15,087 nt of DNA. Origin: Dunaliella salina (lineage: Eukaryota; Chlorophyta; Chlorophyceae; Chlamydomonadales; Dunaliellaceae). The translations under genes were made by a program, and so were the position numbers. The notes beneath the pieces were generated by a model. It was not told where the DNA came from. It did no database searches and saw only the letters and a program-made list of their open reading frames with translations. The stretch covers positions 27,569-42,655 of the forward strand of contig MU069623.1 in assembly GCA_002284615.2 (NCBI GenBank), written 5' to 3'. This document shows, piece by piece, positions 15,055 through 15,087 of this stretch (position 1 is its first letter; every line of letters starts with the position of its first letter).

Positions 15055-15087
<33 letters not shown>
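14986..15087. repeat. (CA)n microsatellite with two interruptions, at the window edge
   Basis: Three CA tracts separated by cgaaaa (about 15012-15017) and tctcgg (about 15050-15055). It runs off the window end. Confidence 0.99.

Overview
The window looks like non-coding, repeat-rich nuclear DNA from a eukaryote, most likely a green alga. This rests on eukaryote-style splice signals (YTGCAG acceptors, GTGAGT donor), long (GT)n/(CA)n tracts at both ends, many minisatellites, and fragments of non-LTR (LINE) retrotransposons that I recall as typical of green-algal genomes. That recollection was not checked by any search. No complete host gene, rRNA, functional tRNA, CRISPR array or bacterial-style operon is supported.

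Left part (1-1750): a (GT)31 tract, one possible exon of an unrecognised gene (about 322-814), a 74-bp tandem repeat running into its 3' part, and a perfect 14-bp-arm palindrome at 1407-1435.

Centre-left (1750-6530): a nested retrotransposon graveyard. Two minus-strand relics (about 1750-2145 and 2700-4515) and one plus-strand 3' UTR fragment (4991-5154) belong to one family whose C-terminus carries a zinc-knuckle-like motif followed by a PD-(D/E)XK nuclease-like motif; its 3' ends are T/C-rich rather than poly(A). Plus-strand relics of a second LINE group lie in and around them. LINE A (3900-4426) sits inside the second relic and is flanked by a perfect 17-bp target-site duplication (TSD). 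LINE E (5366-6437) has a long open C-terminal coding part, a four-hexamer 3' tail and a perfect 12-bp TSD. A 59-bp LINE tail (6456-6514) has its own 15-bp TSD at the same target. LINE E and the 59-bp tail sit in an older LINE relic (C).

Centre (6530-10040): mostly degraded, unassigned DNA. It holds two tRNA-like (SINE-like) pol III promoter remnants on the minus strand, a weak Copia-gag-like relic, several short tandem duplications and a 311-bp diverged duplication.

Right part (10040-15087): minisatellites with periods of 43/30, about 75, 116 and 39 bp, a C21 run, a G-quadruplex-like run, and terminal (CA)n. One convincing exon-like segment lies on the minus strand at 13554-13703: 50 codons, hydrophobic, good splice sites. 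It directly abuts the 116-bp array. No cooperating gene system could be assembled; the main content is layered transposon insertion and satellite growth.
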